Shown here: in pieces, positions 23,381-33,456 of the stretch
How the letters are laid out: each line of letters starts with the position of its first letter
Numbering within the stretch: the stretch's first letter is position 1
Assembly: GCF_033958435.1 (NCBI RefSeq)
Contig: NC_134137.1
Location: 245,008,501-245,072,500, forward strand
Reading direction: 5' to 3'
Length of the DNA stretch: 64,000 bases
Source of the DNA: Carettochelys insculpta
Taxonomy: Eukaryota; Chordata; Testudines; Carettochelyidae
Notes under the pieces: model-generated
The model's input: only the letters and a program-made list of their open reading frames with translations
Told to the model about the DNA's origin: nothing
The model's database searches: none
Position numbers and translations under genes: made by a program

Positions 23381-25714
23381 AGCGTCGCTGGTACGGGTAA
23401 TACCTCTTCCTCCTGTAAGGAGGAGTGTACATACCCAGCATTCTTAACGTGGTTCTCGAGTCCTTGCTGGAGTGGAGGACCATGTCCATGGTTTCAGCGA
23501 ACAGTTTTGATCTATCAAAAGGACGGTCCTCAACTTTTGTTTGTAATTCCTTAGGGATGCCAGATGTGTGCAACCAGGATGCAGTGGCAGTGGAACGTGC
23601 TGCTGTGTCCACCACATCCAGTGTGATTTGGACTCCTGTACATGAGGCCGCGTACCCTTCCTGGACTACAGCTTTTAGGATTGGCTTCTTATCATCTGAG
23701 AGACAGTTCATGAGTGATATCAGTTTTGTATAATTATCAAAATTATGGTTAGAGAGGTGTGCACCATAGTTAGCCATACATAGCAGTAGGGTGGAGGATG
23801 AATATACCTTCCGCCCAAATAAATCTAGTCTCTTTGCATCCTTATCTGACACTGTAGATTTGTACTGTGGTGCCTTTGACCTCTGCTGGAAGGATTCCAC
23901 AACAAGGGAATTTGGTTGGGAGTGGTTAAATAAAAACTCCATTTCTTTTGATGACACAAAGTACTTTTCGTCCGCCCTCTTATTGGTTGGTGGAATAGAA
24001 GCTGGAGTTTGCCAGATGTTTGTGGCAACCTCTGTGATGGCCTCACACAAGGGGATGGCTATCTTTGATGATGTAGGATGTCTCAGATTTTTGAGGAGTT
24101 TGTGCTGCCTCTCTTGTACCTCCGCCACTTGTATATCCTGACACTGGGCAACCCTTCTGAACAGTTCCTGAAACTGTCTAAGGTCATCTGGAGGGGATAT
24201 ATCTCCTGGGGTGACCGCCTCATCCAGAGAGGACAAAGAGGCACCCATCTGATATGCCTCTGTCTGTTCCTCAGATACTTCCTGTGTTAGCTCCCCTAGG
24301 TGTTCCAATGGGGGATCGACAACTGGTTCTGGATCCTCTCTTGGAGGGGGCAGATGATGCCTCCTTGGAGTTGGAGATGAGGATTGTCTATATGAGGGGC
24401 ATAAATGCAGGGATCTACCCCTGGATCTTGAGTAACGTCAGTGCCAGTGATAGTCCTGATTGTACGGGTGTACGTAGTGACAGGGACATGAGCCTGGTGA
24501 TGAGGATCTGGAACGTGAGTGTTGCCTGTATCTATGAAAGTGGACGGAATGAGACCATCTAGATCATGGGTATCCAACCTTTTGGCTTGCCCGGGCTGCA
24601 TTGAGTGAAGATAGTCTTGGGCCGCGTACAAAATATATAATATAGTTAATGTATATAAACCACATAATAATGTTAAAAGTTTACGATCTTGTGGGGCCAC
24701 ATTACCAGCTGTCCAGGGCCGCATGCGGCCCATGGGCCACAGGTTGGACATGCCTGGTCTAGATGATATAGATGGGGGTGGGGATATCCTGTAGGAGTAT
24801 CCTTGCAGCTGATGCAATTGTCAAAGGTCAGGTGAAGGGTGTCTGAGCCAGGGAGGGTGGGGGTCGCAGAAATGGAGACGGTGGACTAAGGAAAGACGAT
24901 GGTGGTGTCAAGGGTCTTTCCAATATGTCTGATTCTGGAGGAGAACTCGGAGACAGAGGGGATGCTAGAACAAAGAGGTCTGGGGAGGGGCTTCGGTGCC
25001 GTGTCTTAGAACATGCTTTCCCCGGTGCCAATACAGATGGTGCCATGTCCGGTGCCGAAGGTTTCAGCGCGGGTATCGGTGCTGCCGGTTCCATGCTCAG
25101 TGCCATGGCCTGTGGTTCCGCATGATCAGAGGTCTTTGGCACCACAAGTCCCTGTTCCGGGGCCTCCGGTTCCGATGTTCTCGGTGCCAGGGTCATTTGT
25201 CTCAGTGCCACAGTCTCCAACACCTGCTGCTCAGACGCTTGCAGGATCTTCAGTGCCGCGTCTTTGGAAGCCTGAGACCCAGGCAAAGTCTTTTGTTCCC
25301 TGGGCCTAGCATCTCCTTTAGATATAGATGTGTCCCGGCTCTGTGTTTCACTTATCCTGCTCGTGGATAGTACGGGCAAAGGATCGAGTGAGACGTTTTC
25401 TTTCTCTTATGACCCATGGAGGTCAGAGAAATCACCTTCCACTTTTGAGGCACTGATGGGCCTTCCGAGGGAGTCAGCTCAGTTGTTTCAGGCTGAAGAG
25501 CCTTATCAAACAAAATCATCTTCAGCCTCATTTCTTTGTCCTTCCTCACTCTAGCACTGAGTTTAGAGCAATGGGGACACTTTTGAGGCACATGGGCCTC
25601 AGCCAGACAGCGAATACATTTGCTGTGGCCGTCAGAGGCCGGCATAGCCTCACAGCATGACTCGCATTTCTTCAAGCCTGCCGGAGACTTTTTTTTTTTT
25701 GAATAGCTTAACAT
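23301..25714 (-). pseudogene. DIRS copy 1 gag, broken and interrupted
   Basis: N-terminus at 25352-25714 has a cysteine cluster (KKCESCCEAMPASDGHSKC, then IRC, then CPHC) followed by a basic region. A Pro/Ser-rich stretch (24828-25379) is in another frame. A hAT element breaks the middle at 24565-24756. The conserved C-terminal half (23301-24308) reads LRQFQELFRRVAQ, EKYFVSSKEMEFLFNH and SSSTLLLCMANYGAHLSNH, closely matching copy 3. Gag binds and packages element RNA in this family by inference. The Cys cluster is a likely metal site. Confidence 0.8.
24565..24756. mobile_element. Short hAT MITE nested in DIRS copy 1 gag
   Basis: A 192-bp element flanked by ATCTAGAT (24557-24564) and GTCTAGAT (24757-24764), a 7/8 octamer duplication. 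Ends are CATGGGTATCCAACCTTTT and, inverted, CAGGCATGTCCAACCTGTGG. It postdates the DIRS insertion. Confidence 0.8.
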
Positions 25715-25763
25715 AGCTTAACTTTAACAAGGGTACTTAACAGGTACTAAGAACAACAAAACA

Positions 25764-26212
25764 GTGCTATGGGAACCCGCATGGCCCCACAATATGCTAA
25801 TTTATTTATGGCTGACCTGGAACATGATTCCTCAGCTCTTGTCCCACATTACCCCTCCTCTACTTAAGATACATCAATGACATCTTTATGATTTGAACCC
25901 ACGGTATAGACACTCTAGAAGAATTCCACAGAGACTTTAACAATCTGCACCCCACCATCAACTTATGCCTCGATTACTCTACGCGAGGAATAGATTTCCT
26001 GGACACTACAGTACAAATCAAGGATGGCCTGATCAGTACCACACTGTACTGGAAACCCACTGATTGCTATACTTTCCTATACGCTTCTAGCTTCCATCCT
26101 GCACAGATAACTAGATCCATTGTTTACAGTCAAGCCCTTAGGTATGGTCGCATTTTCTCTGATCCTACTGAGACCAAAAACTACAAGATCTTCACCAAAT
26201 ATTCATAGTCTG
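25764..26212 (+). mobile_element. Penelope-like element RT fragment nested in DIRS copy 1
   Basis: The plus strand reads AMGTRMAPQYANLFMADLE, then after a frame break LLRYINDIFMI, a stop, and EEFHRDFNNLHPTINL. It continues as DFLDTTVQIKDGLISTTLYW and KPTDCYTFLYASSFHP. These are core reverse transcriptase motifs of Penelope-like elements (GTxMAPxYANLFM, YIDDI, TxYRKPTDRNTLLHxxSxHP). The catalytic YIDD is YIND, and there is an in-frame stop where a Trp is expected. The GIY-YIG region and both ends are missing. It lies opposite in strand to the host DIRS. Confidence 0.8.
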
Positions 26213-26394
26213 TAGATAAATGTTAACAAGGTTATGCTAAAGATAAGAAAACTCGTGGCAGAGCTTTCCCCCTGCTCTCTTCTTCTTCTTTTTTTTTTTT
26301 TAAAGTAAAAACTATATAAAGTAAAAGGTTTTAAGGAACAGTTCTTAAAAACTAGCAACCAGTAAAACAAATAAAAAGTTTTATCTTTTCAGAT

Positions 26395-26611
26395 GTTGGA
26401 GCCGAAGCAAAGTCTGTCTGCGGCCACTGGCAGTTGAGAGGAACTGGCGCAGACCGGATTGCGCCCATGACCAAAAGTGCGCGAAGGGCCAGCGTGTTTC
26501 TACACATGTGCGATGCAACGAGATTACAGGTTGGAAATCTCTCAGCTGCGGCGCTGGGGCGAGCCCGACACTTACTGTGGAGCACTCACGGGGACACATC
26601 TCAAAGAAGAA
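26395..26611 (-). repeat. DIRS copy 1 left inverted terminal repeat
   Basis: Inverse of the right end at about 19940-20120. Shared words after reverse-complementing include CCGCACCAGTTCCTC/GCGCCAGTTCCTC and GCTCACCCTGGCACCGCAG/GCTCGCCCCAGCGCCGCAG. It ends ATCTCAAAGAAGAA at 26611, directly against copy 2. Confidence 0.8.
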
Positions 26612-26867
26612 CAGCAACTTACCATTGAAGCTGTTGTTCTTTGAGATATGCTGCTCATGTCCATTCCACGTAGGTGTGTGCACGCAGCGTGTATGCGTCA
26701 GAAATTTCTCCCTGAGCAGCACCCATCAAGCCAACAGGGCGCTCCCTGGAGTGGCACTGGCATATCTGCCCATATATACCCCTGCCAGCTCCTCACCCCC
26801 TTGGTTCTTTCTTTCTGGAATTCGCCAATGAAGAGGAGGCAGGCAGGATTTGGATTGGACGTGAGCA

Positions 26868-26960
26868 ATACATCTCGAAGAACAACAGTTACAATGGTAA
26901 GTAACTGTTCATTCCTCTTCGAGTGCTTGCTCATGTGCATTCCATGTTGGTGACTTCAGA
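26868..26960 (-). repeat. DIRS copy 2 internal complementary region
   Basis: First half (TACATCTCGAAGAACAACAG through TGGTAAGTAACTG) is the inverse of the copy 2 right end. Second half (CTCTTCGAGTGCTTGCTCATG) is the inverse of its left end, which reads AGTAAGCATTCAAAGAAG. The right-end spelling GAGATAT and the left-end spelling GAATGCTT each appear in the expected half. Confidence 0.75.
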
Positions 26961-26984
26961 ACAGGCCTCTCTGGAGACAGGATT

Positions 26985-27889
26985 CTACCCTTCCACTGAG
27001 GAGAGGACAGTTCTATCCAAAGCAGCATCCTCCCTGGCATAGTTGTTGGCAAAAGTGTGGACAGAGGACCAAGTGGCAGCCCTACAGATGTCCAAAATTG
27101 GGATCTGAGCCACAAAAGCCACTGAGGAGGCCTGCGCTTTCCTAGAGTGGGCTGTGAGAGGAGGGGCTGGAACCCCCGCCACTCCACAACACTCCTTAAT
27201 GCAAGCCATGGCCCAGGAAGACATTCTCTGGGAGCAAAACGGTTGACCTTTCAACCACTCTGCAATAGCCATGAACAGCTGGGGTGACTTACAAAAGGGC
27301 TTTGTTCTTTCTAAATAAAACACAAAGTCCCTCCTAACATCCAAGGTGTATAGTGCCTGTTCCTTGTCTGACGCATGGGGTTTTGGGTAGAAATCCAGCA
27401 GGAAAATGTCTTGAGACATATGAAAGTTTGACAAAACCTTGGGCAAAAAGACCTTGTCTTTAAAGAAAACTGTATAAGGGGGATCTGTAGTGAGAGTCCG
27501 TAGCTCAGGCACTTGCCTGGCCGACATAATAGCCACCAATAGGGATACCTTGTAAGACAGGTATAGCAACGAACACCTCGCCAGGGGTTCAAATGGAGGT
27601 CCCAAGAGTTTAGACAGGACCTATTAAGATCCCCCTGTAGAATGGGCTGCCGTACTTGCAGGTAAAGCCTGTCCAGGCCCCTCTGAAACCTGTTTACTAT
27701 TGGGTCTGAAAGGAGGGTCTTTACCCTCTGCCCTGGGTGGAAAATGGAGATGGCCGCCAGGCGGAGCTTGATCAAGGAAGAGGATAACCCTTGAATTCTA
27801 AGGTCTAGAAGGTAATTCAGAACCAGGGGACTGGGGCAGCCATAGGGGACACTCCCTTCTGGGTAGACCAGGTGTAAATCTGCTACCAT
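26985..27889 (-). pseudogene. DIRS copy 2 tyrosine recombinase, broken
   Basis: Two overlapping frames (27311-27889 and 26985-27605) make up a tyrosine recombinase. The N-terminal part has LNYLLDLRIQGLSSSLIKLR, and the core has IMSARQVPELRTL, where copy 3 has SARRVSELAAV. The C-terminus has TAHSRKAQASS and CRAATWSSVHTFANNYARED. The box-I arginine position reads Q or R depending on alignment, and the HxxR box reads HSRK, so both catalytic boxes look damaged. The NYAR tyrosine aligns with the candidate nucleophile of the other copies. Confidence 0.8.
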
Positions 27890-28022
27890 TTGGCTAGATA
27901 GGTAGCCCTAGTGTAAGGCTTTCTGCTTCCCAGCAGTACCTCCTGCACCCAGGCTGAACACTGGAGTTCTGCCATTGTCAGCCACGGAGTTTCCATGTCA
28001 TCAGGTGCAAGCACCACAGGGT

Positions 28023-29752
28023 CTAGCTGGCTGAGTCTGCTGGAGTCCTCTGTGATTGCGTCGGGATGGCCTGTTGTGTGACAGACTCAAGAAAGTGGAA
28101 AACCAGCACTGCCTGGGCCATGTGGCTGCAATGAGGATCAGGAAAGCCCTGAGTTCCCACACCCACAGGAGAGCTCAATGCAACAGCGGGAATGGGGGAA
28201 ACGTAAAACAGGCCCTCTGGTGAAGGGGTGATCAAGACCTCCCCTAGAAAGCCCCTGCTTAGGCACACAAGGGAGCAGAACCTCACGCACTTCCTGCCCT
28301 GGCACATGGTGAACAGGTCCAGAAGGGGAAACCCTCGCTGGCAGAAGAACTCCAGGGCCATATCCTCCCTGAGGGTCCACTCATGGCCCAAGAAAGACCC
28401 GATCAAATGGTCGACCAACAAGTTCTGGGTGCCCAGGAGATAGGAGCCAAAACAGGTGGATCCCCACTGTGATGCACAGACCCCACAGGCAAAAGCCTCC
28501 CGACACAGGTGATACAAGCGGGCCCCACCCCGCCTGTTGATATAGGAGACCACCTGTTGTTGGATAGGATAAGGACTGACCTGCCTCCAAGCTGAGGAAG
28601 GCCATACAGGCAGAGGCAGACCACCCTGAGCTCCCTGACATTGATGTCCAGGGACAGATTGCACCTTGACCACGTACCTTGCATCCACATGCCCCGGAAA
28701 TGGACACCCCAACTGGTATCTGACACCTTGGTCACAAGCTGGAGGGTTGACAGCAGTCTGGAGAAGGGGACCCTGCACACACCTCCTCTTCCCAGATCCA
28801 CCAGTCCAGAGAACAAAGAACATTGGGGTGAACCATCATGACACTCTTCCATACATGGAAGGTCAGTCTGTGGGTCCACAACAGCTACATCTGCAATGGG
28901 CACATGCGGAGCCTGGCATGCTGTATTACACAGGTGCACACAACCATTAGGCCCAACAGGCACATACAGACCTCTGCTGTTGTCATTGGGAGCACCCACA
29001 CTCCCAGGATCTGATTATCCAGAAGTGGGATCTGAGGAGGGAGGCTTTGGCTGCCAGTGAGTTGAGGGTTGCACCCACTATCACTGGAGTAGGGACCAGG
29101 GGTGATTTGGGCACATTTAGGAGCAGGCCCAGATCCCAGAAGAGGACCTGGGCCAGGACAACATGCACCTTCACTTGGTCAGCAGAGTGCCCCTGCAGCA
29201 GCCATTGTCCAGGTACAGAAACACCTGGACCTCTTATTTCCGGAGGGCAGCAGCAACAACTGCCATGAATTTTGTGAAAACCCAGGGACTCATGGAAAGC
29301 CCAAAGAAGAGGGTCATAAACTGACAATTGTCCCTGCTCACCATAAAGCAGAGGAACCCTCAGTGGTGGGGCATAATGGAAACATGAAAACAGGCGTCTC
29401 TTAGATTGAGGTCAGCATACCAGTCTCCAGGAGCCAAGGAAAGGATGATGAATGCCAAGGTCACCATCTTGAACTTTCTTTTGACTATGAAAGCACTGAG
29501 GTTCTGGAGATCAAGGATGGCACGGAACTCACCCTTTGTCTTGGGGTCCAGGAAATAACGGGAATAAAAACCCGTACCAACCATCCCTGTGGAGACCATC
29601 TCTACTGCCCCCAGGGCAGGGAGCTGATGCACCTCCTCCCACATGAGATGCTCATGAGAGGGGTCCCTGAAGAGGGATGGGATGGCATGGTGGAGGAAGC
29701 CGAAGGGGATAGCACACCCCTTTCCCACCATTTCTAGGACCCAGTGGTCCAA
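28023..29752 (-). pseudogene. DIRS copy 2 RT-RNase H-methyltransferase-like, broken
   Basis: 29360-29752 carries the RT start (GTGFYSRYFLDPKTKGEFR, AILDLQNLSAFIVKRKFKM, DWYADLNLRDACFHVSI). Near 29190-29230 the minus strand reads VFLYLDNGCC, where YLDD is expected, so the catalytic Asp is replaced. RNase H and downstream domain pieces follow at 28403-28999 and 28023-28823 (SISGACGC, LLDLFTMCQGRKCVRFC, SPSPEGLFYV). There are at least four frame changes. The order matches copies 1 and 3. Confidence 0.8.
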
Positions 29753-29839
29753 GGTAGTAGACTCCCAGACCTGATGGAAAGGTAACAGGTGGTCCTGGAA
29801 AGAAGGGGTGAGGCTGGTAGAATGTCCTCGAGTGCAACC

Positions 29840-32341
29840 TCAAAATCCCTGATGGGGCCCTGAGGGTTTGCCAGGGGGACCTTGTCCCAGGTCCTGAGTC
29901 GACCAGTGGTGACGTCTGTCATTTCTGCTGCTACCGTTCCTGCCATGGAGGTGGAAGTCTGGGCGTGGACCATAGTGGGAGGATCTGAGGGCATGCCTGC
30001 CAGAAAGAGAGCACTGCTGGTTAGCAGGGGTGTGAATGCGCAGGAACTTAAGGGTGGGCTGGGTATCTTTCAGCCCATAGAGATGCTGGTCTGTCTGCCG
30101 GAGAATAAAGAGGGTCCCTTGAAGGGGAGAGCTGAATAGTAGTCCACAGTTCAGGGGGCATCCCAGTTCCCTGCAGCCAGGAACTGTGGTACATGACATG
30201 CCCTGTGGCCATGGTTCTTGCTGCTGCATCAGCTGCATCGAGAGGCCTGCACAGCCACCCTGCGGATGGCCCGGCCCTCCTCTGACAGTGCCCTCAACTC
30301 GGGGTTCATGTCCCCCATGAGCAAGTTTGAGAATTTGTCCATGGAGGCCCAAGTACTACAAGCATAGCATGACAGCAGCACCTGCTGGTTGACTATGCAG
30401 AACTGCAGCCTCCACACACACCCGCACCCACACATACCCACACCCACACACAAATAGGCCTTCCTGCCTAGCAGGTCCATTTTCTTGGAAACTTTATATT
30501 TAGGGGTCACCCCTGGTTGCCCTGGCTCTTCCTCTAATTCACCACCCGGACAACCAGAGACCCTGGAGGTGGATGGGAGAAGAGGTACTCATTCCCCTCT
30601 TGGGACATGAAGTACAGATGCTCAACCCTCTTGTCCATGGGTGGGATGCAGGCTGGAGCATGCCATAGGGCCTTAAAAAGTGTGGACACCATCTTGTTAA
30701 TGGGGAGGGCCATCCCAGATGGGGCATCTGACTGCAGGATGTCCACCATTGGATTGGAGTTCTCAGACACCCTTCTCAGCCTGCATTCCCAGGCTCTGTG
30801 TCAGTCACTGGAGAAGGTCTTGATGCACCCGTCAAGGACACAGAAGGGAGGGTATCACCCAGGGCCTCGTTAGGGGCAAAGGACGAAGACCTTCTTGGGC
30901 CCAGTTCCCCCAAGGCTTCCGCCTGTGACAGGGCCTGGGAAGCTGCTGGAGAAGGGTCCGCCACAGGTTGGACCATTTGGCCCTCAGGCTCCAAAGGGCA
31001 CAGGGAGAGCTGGCCCGAGCAAAGCGAATGTCCTGACATGGGCAAATGGGTGAGAGGCATCGCCAACAAAGGCGCCCTGAACCATGAACAAATCGACCCA
31101 GATCCAGAGCGGCCTGTACCCTGGCTCTGATGGTAAGCCCAGGGGGTCCAGAAAGGCCACTGGAATGGCCCTGGGGCTTGCGGCAGCCATGACTATTGTA
31201 GCCCTGGTATGGGAGCCTGCTGTAGCCACTGATGCTGTCTGTGTGCCTAAGGGTTCCAGTGCCAGCAACAACAGGACCAAAACCAATGCCTGATCTAGAC
31301 CTGAACAACTGAGGTGACTAGGTAAGACTGCCTCAGAGTTGGTGAAATACTCTGATGCCAACCATGGCAGAACGGAGGCAGATATCGTTGCCATGACGAC
31401 CAGCATGTGCCAAGCCATCAACTCTGGCTTACTCTGGTGCCGACAGGGTGGTGGAGGAGGCATTGGCAGTCTCAGGCCCAAAATGTTCTGGGAGGTGCCA
31501 GGCCCTACCCCCGCCATCGGCCACAGCTGCAGCTAGTGCTGGGTGTGACCCTCCCTATGCTGGGTCCAGACCTGGTGCTGGGATGCAAGCTGAGGTGGAG
31601 GTTGCTGGTGCCACCAGTGCCACACTCTGGTCTGGGGTGGCAGTGTGATGCTTCTTTGCCACCAATGCTGAGGCACCTGTCACTTTCCGATTCAACTGGT
31701 GCCATCCCTGGTCACGATTATTTCCTGAGACCAGCACAGGTTGGGGGATCAGGGACAGTTTGATAAAGGTCCCTAGCCACCTCAAAGGCCTCAGGAATTA
31801 ACATTTCCAGAAGTCCCCTCCTGGGCTGGACTTCCTGCCTGGACTTTGTCTTCTGCTCGAATAACCAGGCCCAAGCTCAGCACCTGCTGGTGCCACATGC
31901 ACCACTTGAGGGCGAATGGAGGACCTGTCTCCTTTTGGGGAGACCTGCCTCTACTACAGATCTTCTTTTTTTGAGGCACCGGGGACTGGGAGTGGTGCCA
32001 TGGTTTGCACATGCCAGGGAGGCACGGAAGAGACCAGTCACCTCCTGCACCAAGGCCTGTGCGCTCAGCATCAACGGTGCCAGGTCTGAGTCCGGTGCCG
32101 GGCACAGCGACGCATCCATGAGGATAATCTTAAGGTGCAATTCCCTCTCGCATGTAGTCTGAGGCTTAACAGCCCTGAAAATTTTGCAGGTCTCTGACAA
32201 GCGAGCCTCACCCAGACACTTGAGACAAGCTGAGTGTGGGTCACTACAGAATATCGGCTTCTGGCAACTCCAACAGGGTTTGAAGCCACGGGGGCCAGGC
32301 ATGCCCTGCTGCATGCACCCAGTGTGCGATGCAAGGACCAC
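29840..32341 (-). pseudogene. DIRS copy 2 gag, broken
   Basis: The N-terminus at 31877-32341 has FKPCWSCQKPIFCSDPHSAC followed by LKCLGEARLSETC. The Cys spacing CX2C-X12-CX2C-X9-C is the same as in copies 1 and 3, though the last CXXC is incomplete. The C-terminal half is scattered over 30832-31308, 30534-30770, 30229-30510 and 29840-30352 in different frames. A CA-rich run at about 30412-30450 has expanded inside the coding remnant and adds a frame disturbance. Confidence 0.7.
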
Positions 32342-32439
32342 TAGTCTGCAACTGAACTAATGAAACTTAACAGCTACTTAAAAACTACTTAACAACTCTG
32401 AACACAACGAGACTGCTCAAGAGTGCTTGCTAACGAGAA

Positions 32440-32652
32440 CAAGAGCATGTTCCAATGACCATCATGGGCTATAAGAAGAAACAGAGAGTGAGGAGCCAGA
32501 AGGGGCATATATGAGCTTATGTGCCAACACCACTTCAGGGGGTGCTCCTACTGGCTCAACGGGAACTTCTAAGGGAAAAATTTCTGAAGACGCATACATG
32601 CTGTGCGCGCACACCTACAGGGAACGGACATCAGTAAGCATTCAAAGAAGAA
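32440..32652 (-). repeat. DIRS copy 2 left inverted terminal repeat
   Basis: Contains GGAGCCAGAAGGGGC, ACGCATACATGCTGTGCGC and CACACCTACAGGGAACGGAC, the inverse of CTGGCAG/ACGCAGCGTGTATGCGT/GTAGGTGTGTGC at the right end (26650-26790). Confidence 0.75.
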
Positions 32653-33033
32653 CGGGAGACACCTTAAAGAGTTTTGAGTTTCAAAACATATTAGCCATCT
32701 ACTCTCTGAAAATCAGCTGCATTGAAGATATTCCTATTTGGGTAACCTCAACACAGATACACCCCAAATCACCAGTGAGTTCTGAAATTGGAACCATCAG
32801 AAAAATTCTAATTATGCTGCTTGACAAAATTATTGATGTCTTCAATCCTTTGAGGGTAGAGAGTGTGCTGAAGTTCCTCTAGGAACTGTTATTTGCCCCT
32901 TATATAATGACGTATGCCATATATAAGAAATACTGCCCAAGTTGAGATGTTAAGTGATGGAGCGAGAGGAGAACTGTGACAATGATAAATAAATTGCTTG
33001 TGCAGCATGCAATAGATGAATTGACATTAAAAC

Positions 33034-33039
33034 TTTATT
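33034..33039 (-). terminator. FBLN1: Poly-A signal of the fibulin-1 C transcript
   Basis: AATAAA on the minus strand, about 63 bases downstream of the C-isoform stop codon, gives a very short 3' UTR. No closer canonical signal is seen. Whether a further downstream signal is used cannot be told. Confidence 0.7.
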
Positions 33040-33101
33040 AAAATGGGGGAAAAAAGCCACTGCCAGAGGGGAAATAGACACTGATGCCTGCATGTTAGGG
33101 A

Positions 33102-33456
33102 TCAAAGCTGTGCAGAAACAAACACAAAAAGTTTGGCAATAAATGTACTGACAGCTCCATGGCGGAAAAGCTGCATTTGAATGGTAAGAAGAAGGTCTCT
33201 GGGCTCTGTGATTTGCCGTTTCATAACCACAATACCAGTGTAGTTGTTCACTTTTTTTGTGGTGAAAAAACCCTCCTCGTTCCCGCTGATGATGGACAGC
33301 AGAATTTTATCCCCAGGGACAGCATTGGAAGGGCCCATGCGGAAAATGTCGGTGGGTACTTGAATGTTGGTAGGAAAAGAGAGGTGATAGGAGGTTATTC
33401 TCAAAGGCAGGCTCTGGCACTCCTTATTTTCATTACAAGGCAAGCGCTCACAGCGA
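33102..33456 (-). CDS. FBLN1: Fibulin-1 C-isoform terminal exon
   Basis: Minus-strand terminal exon of 355 coding bases encoding the C-specific fibulin-type module. It reads TRCERLPCNENKECQSLPLR, then ITSYHLSFPTNIQVPTDIF and RMGPSNAVPGDKILLS, and ends LFVFVSAQL-stop, against FVSAEL in the mammalian C form as remembered. The acceptor is TTTCTTGCAG (33457-33466), giving AC|T and restoring a Thr codon after the EGF exon at 50347. The NNYTG stretch contains a possible N-glycosylation site (NYT). Choice of this exon excludes the D exons. DIRS copy 3 lies upstream in the preceding intron, and copies 1-2 start about 450 bp downstream. Confidence 0.97.

Larger units (their letters stand above)
19908..26611 (-). 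mobile_element. DIRS-type retrotransposon, copy 1 (decayed)
   Basis: A minus-strand DIRS element with inverted termini (right end from about 19908, left end to 26611) and an internal complementary region at about 20160-20275. Gag, RT and tyrosine recombinase remnants lie in that order on the minus strand. It is the same subfamily as copy 3 by gag, RT and end sequence. It carries a nested hAT (24565-24756) and a nested Penelope-like fragment (25764-26212). RT motif YLDD reads YLDN, and all ORFs are broken. Its left end abuts copy 2. That left end has the ACACATCTC spelling, whereas the internal complementary region predicts the AGTGGTCCC-type spelling, so the copy may be mosaic. Confidence 0.9.
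26612..32652 (-). mobile_element. DIRS-type retrotransposon, copy 2 (different subfamily, decayed)
   Basis: The minus-strand order is gag, RT/RNase H, then tyrosine recombinase. The right end starts CAGCAACTTACCATTGAAG at about 26612, immediately after copy 1. The left end finishes AAGCATTCAAAGAAGAA near 32652. Termini, gag and polymerase differ clearly from copies 1 and 3, so it is a separate subfamily. All frames are interrupted, and the polymerase motif reads YLDN. Confidence 0.88.

Noticed and set aside
30412..30450. CA-rich array as a CRISPR or designed repeat
   Set aside because: It is a simple CA/CCCACA microsatellite within decayed DIRS gag, with no spacer structure.
19908..32652. 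Copies 1 and 2 as one very large element or a host gene cluster
   Set aside because: Each has its own gag-RT-recombinase set and its own inverted ends, and the protein remnants belong to different subfamilies.
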